Shown piece after piece: positions 29,996 through 30,889 of a stretch of DNA of 30,889 bases (within the stretch, counting starts at the first letter, position 1; every line of letters starts with the position of its first letter). The notes under the pieces are model-generated. The model was not told the DNA's origin and searched no databases. It was given only the letters and a program-made list of their open reading frames with translations. The position numbers and the translations under genes were made by a program. The stretch spans positions 1-30,889 of the forward strand of contig CAYJRY010000010.1 in NCBI GenBank assembly GCA_964372855.1. The letters are read 5' to 3'. The stretch is from JACOXT01 sp964372855 (GTDB lineage: Bacteria; Patescibacteriota; Microgenomatia; Levybacterales; UBA12049).

Positions 29996-30889
29996 CTATT
30001 TTCTAACACGTCTGATATCTCCACCCAAAGCATACAAAGTTTCATCGAATTTCTCATAACCTCTATCCAAATGTTCAACGCCAAAAACAACAGTCTCACC
30101 TTCTGCTGATAAAGCAGCCAATACTAATGTAGCCCCTGCTCTTAAATCTGAAATCTCAACAATTGCGTTGTGAAGTTTTGCTGGACCTACAACTTTTATT
30201 GCATGATAAAAATCAGGTATTTTATCTGAAAGATTAAAATTATATGTTTTTTCTGGATTTTTAACTTCTGGGTTAAAAAATGATATTTTTGCTCCCATTT
30301 TTTTAAGCTCTTTAACATATCCAAATCTACTTTCATAAACTGTCTCATGAATTACAGATTCGCCTTTTGCTTGTGTCATAAGAACTGCCCATGGACCTTG
30401 CCAATCAGTCATAAAGCCTGGATAGAAAGTCGTATTTACATCAGATGCACGTAGTTGTCCTTTATAATAAAATCGAATTCCTTCACGCTTTTCTTCAACG
30501 CCGCCTCCACAAGACCCTAATTTTTGTATGAATTCATCAATGTCAACATTATGAGCTCCATGTACAAATATATCTCCTTTTGTCGCAATTGCTGAAACAG
30601 CGTAAGTAACAATTTCATTTCTATCAGGCCCAATTGTAAAAGTTGTGCCATGAAGCTTCTCAACTCCATCAATAGTAATTTCTCTATTATTTGATCTTAC
30701 AATCTTTGCTCCCATAGAAGTCAAAAGATTAACCAGCTCATCAATCTCTGGTTCCTCAGCTGCATTTTTTAGAACAACTTCCCCATTGAAAAGCGTTGCA
30801 GCAAGCATCATTGTCTCAGTGCCTGTATGAGTATTTTTGTCAAATTTATGAACAACTTTTTTCCACTTTGAATCACTTTTTATTTTACT
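29996..30889 (-). CDS. murA: UDP-N-acetylglucosamine 1-carboxyvinyltransferase (5' end cut by the window)
   Basis: MurA transfers enolpyruvate to UDP-GlcNAc, the first committed step of peptidoglycan synthesis. The frame is open to the right edge of the window, so an internal ATG at 30811 is not the start; the visible part is 297 residues. It includes NAAEEPEIDELVNLL, DRNEIVTYAVSAI, YPGFMTDWQGPWAVLMTQAKGE, YESRFGYVKELKKMGAKI, ISDLRAGATLVLAAL and LDRGYEKF. The loop normally VGATEN reads TGTETM. The region of the catalytic Cys (Cys115 in E. coli) lies outside the window. It is the first visible gene of the cell-wall cluster. Confidence 0.95.
   Translation of the reverse strand, partial: SKIKSDSKWKKVVHKFDKNTHTGTETMMLAATLFNGEVVLKNAAEEPEIDELVNLLTSMGAKIVRSNNREITIDGVEKLHGTTFTIGPDRNEIVTYAVSAIATKGDIFVHGAHNVDIDEFIQKLGSCGGGVEEKREGIRFYYKGQLRASDVNTTFYPGFMTDWQGPWAVLMTQAKGESVIHETVYESRFGYVKELKKMGAKISFFNPEVKNPEKTYNFNLSDKIPDFYHAIKVVGPAKLHNAIVEISDLRAGATLVLAALSAEGETVVFGVEHLDRGYEKFDETLYALGGDIRRVRK

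Noticed and set aside
1..30889. CRISPR array, insertion sequence or prophage
   Set aside because: No spaced direct repeats of CRISPR type, no transposase and no phage structural gene are present; gene order and composition are even.

Overview
The window looks like part of the chromosome of a Candidate Phyla Radiation (Patescibacteria) bacterium, perhaps a Microgenomates lineage. The grounds are indirect: very AT-rich DNA, tightly packed genes with overlapping ends, few recognisable Shine-Dalgarno sites, shortened cell-wall and division proteins, and a stripped-down division/cell-wall cluster. TGA is a normal stop codon here (ileS, murG-ftsW junction, ftsQ, a glycosyltransferase), so this is not a TGA-recoding lineage. 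No marker gene in the window fixes the taxon.

Layout. 1-5234 holds surface-polysaccharide genes: a broken fragment, a WecB/WbjD-type UDP-sugar epimerase and a GT2 transferase on the plus strand, converging on a GT4 transferase, a membrane GT2 transferase and a CapE/FnlA-type UDP-GlcNAc dehydratase on the minus strand. 5355-6082 has tRNA-Val(CAC) and signal peptidase I, divergent from overlapping promoters. 6075-11544 is a housekeeping block on the minus strand: ileS, rodA, rplU, rpmA, parB. 11545-13859 has a terminator, a doubtful small ORF, and a divergent pair: a PIG-L/LmbE deacetylase and a cysteinyl ligase that resembles MshC at least as much as CysRS. 13860-18401 encodes a 1,513-residue protein with two GHKL ATPase modules and a C-terminal HExxH motif. 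18402-18781 has a palindrome-marked promoter and a tiny ORF.

18782-30889 is a long minus-strand cell-wall and division cluster: murA (5' end cut by the window), a GlmU-like nucleotidyltransferase, a HAD phosphatase, glmS, a stand-alone M41 (FtsH-type) peptidase-like protein, then a promoter and mraY, ftsW, murG, a short ftsQ-like gene, ftsA, ftsZ and an uncharacterised gene. GlmS and the GlmU-like enzyme would supply UDP-GlcNAc to MurA, MraY and MurG make lipid I and II, FtsW polymerises glycan, and FtsA/FtsZ/FtsQ form the divisome. murC-murF, ftsI, ftsL and ftsB are absent from this stretch.

The most unusual features are (i) a composite 50-bp element, two 7-bp units + 22-bp core + two 7-bp units, inserted in frame in two unrelated genes (glmS and a glycosyltransferase); (ii) tandem 7-bp repeat tracts translated in frame inside ileS (twice), murG, glmS and a GT4 gene, at linkers or probable loops; and (iii) the giant double-GHKL protein with a zincin-like C-terminus.
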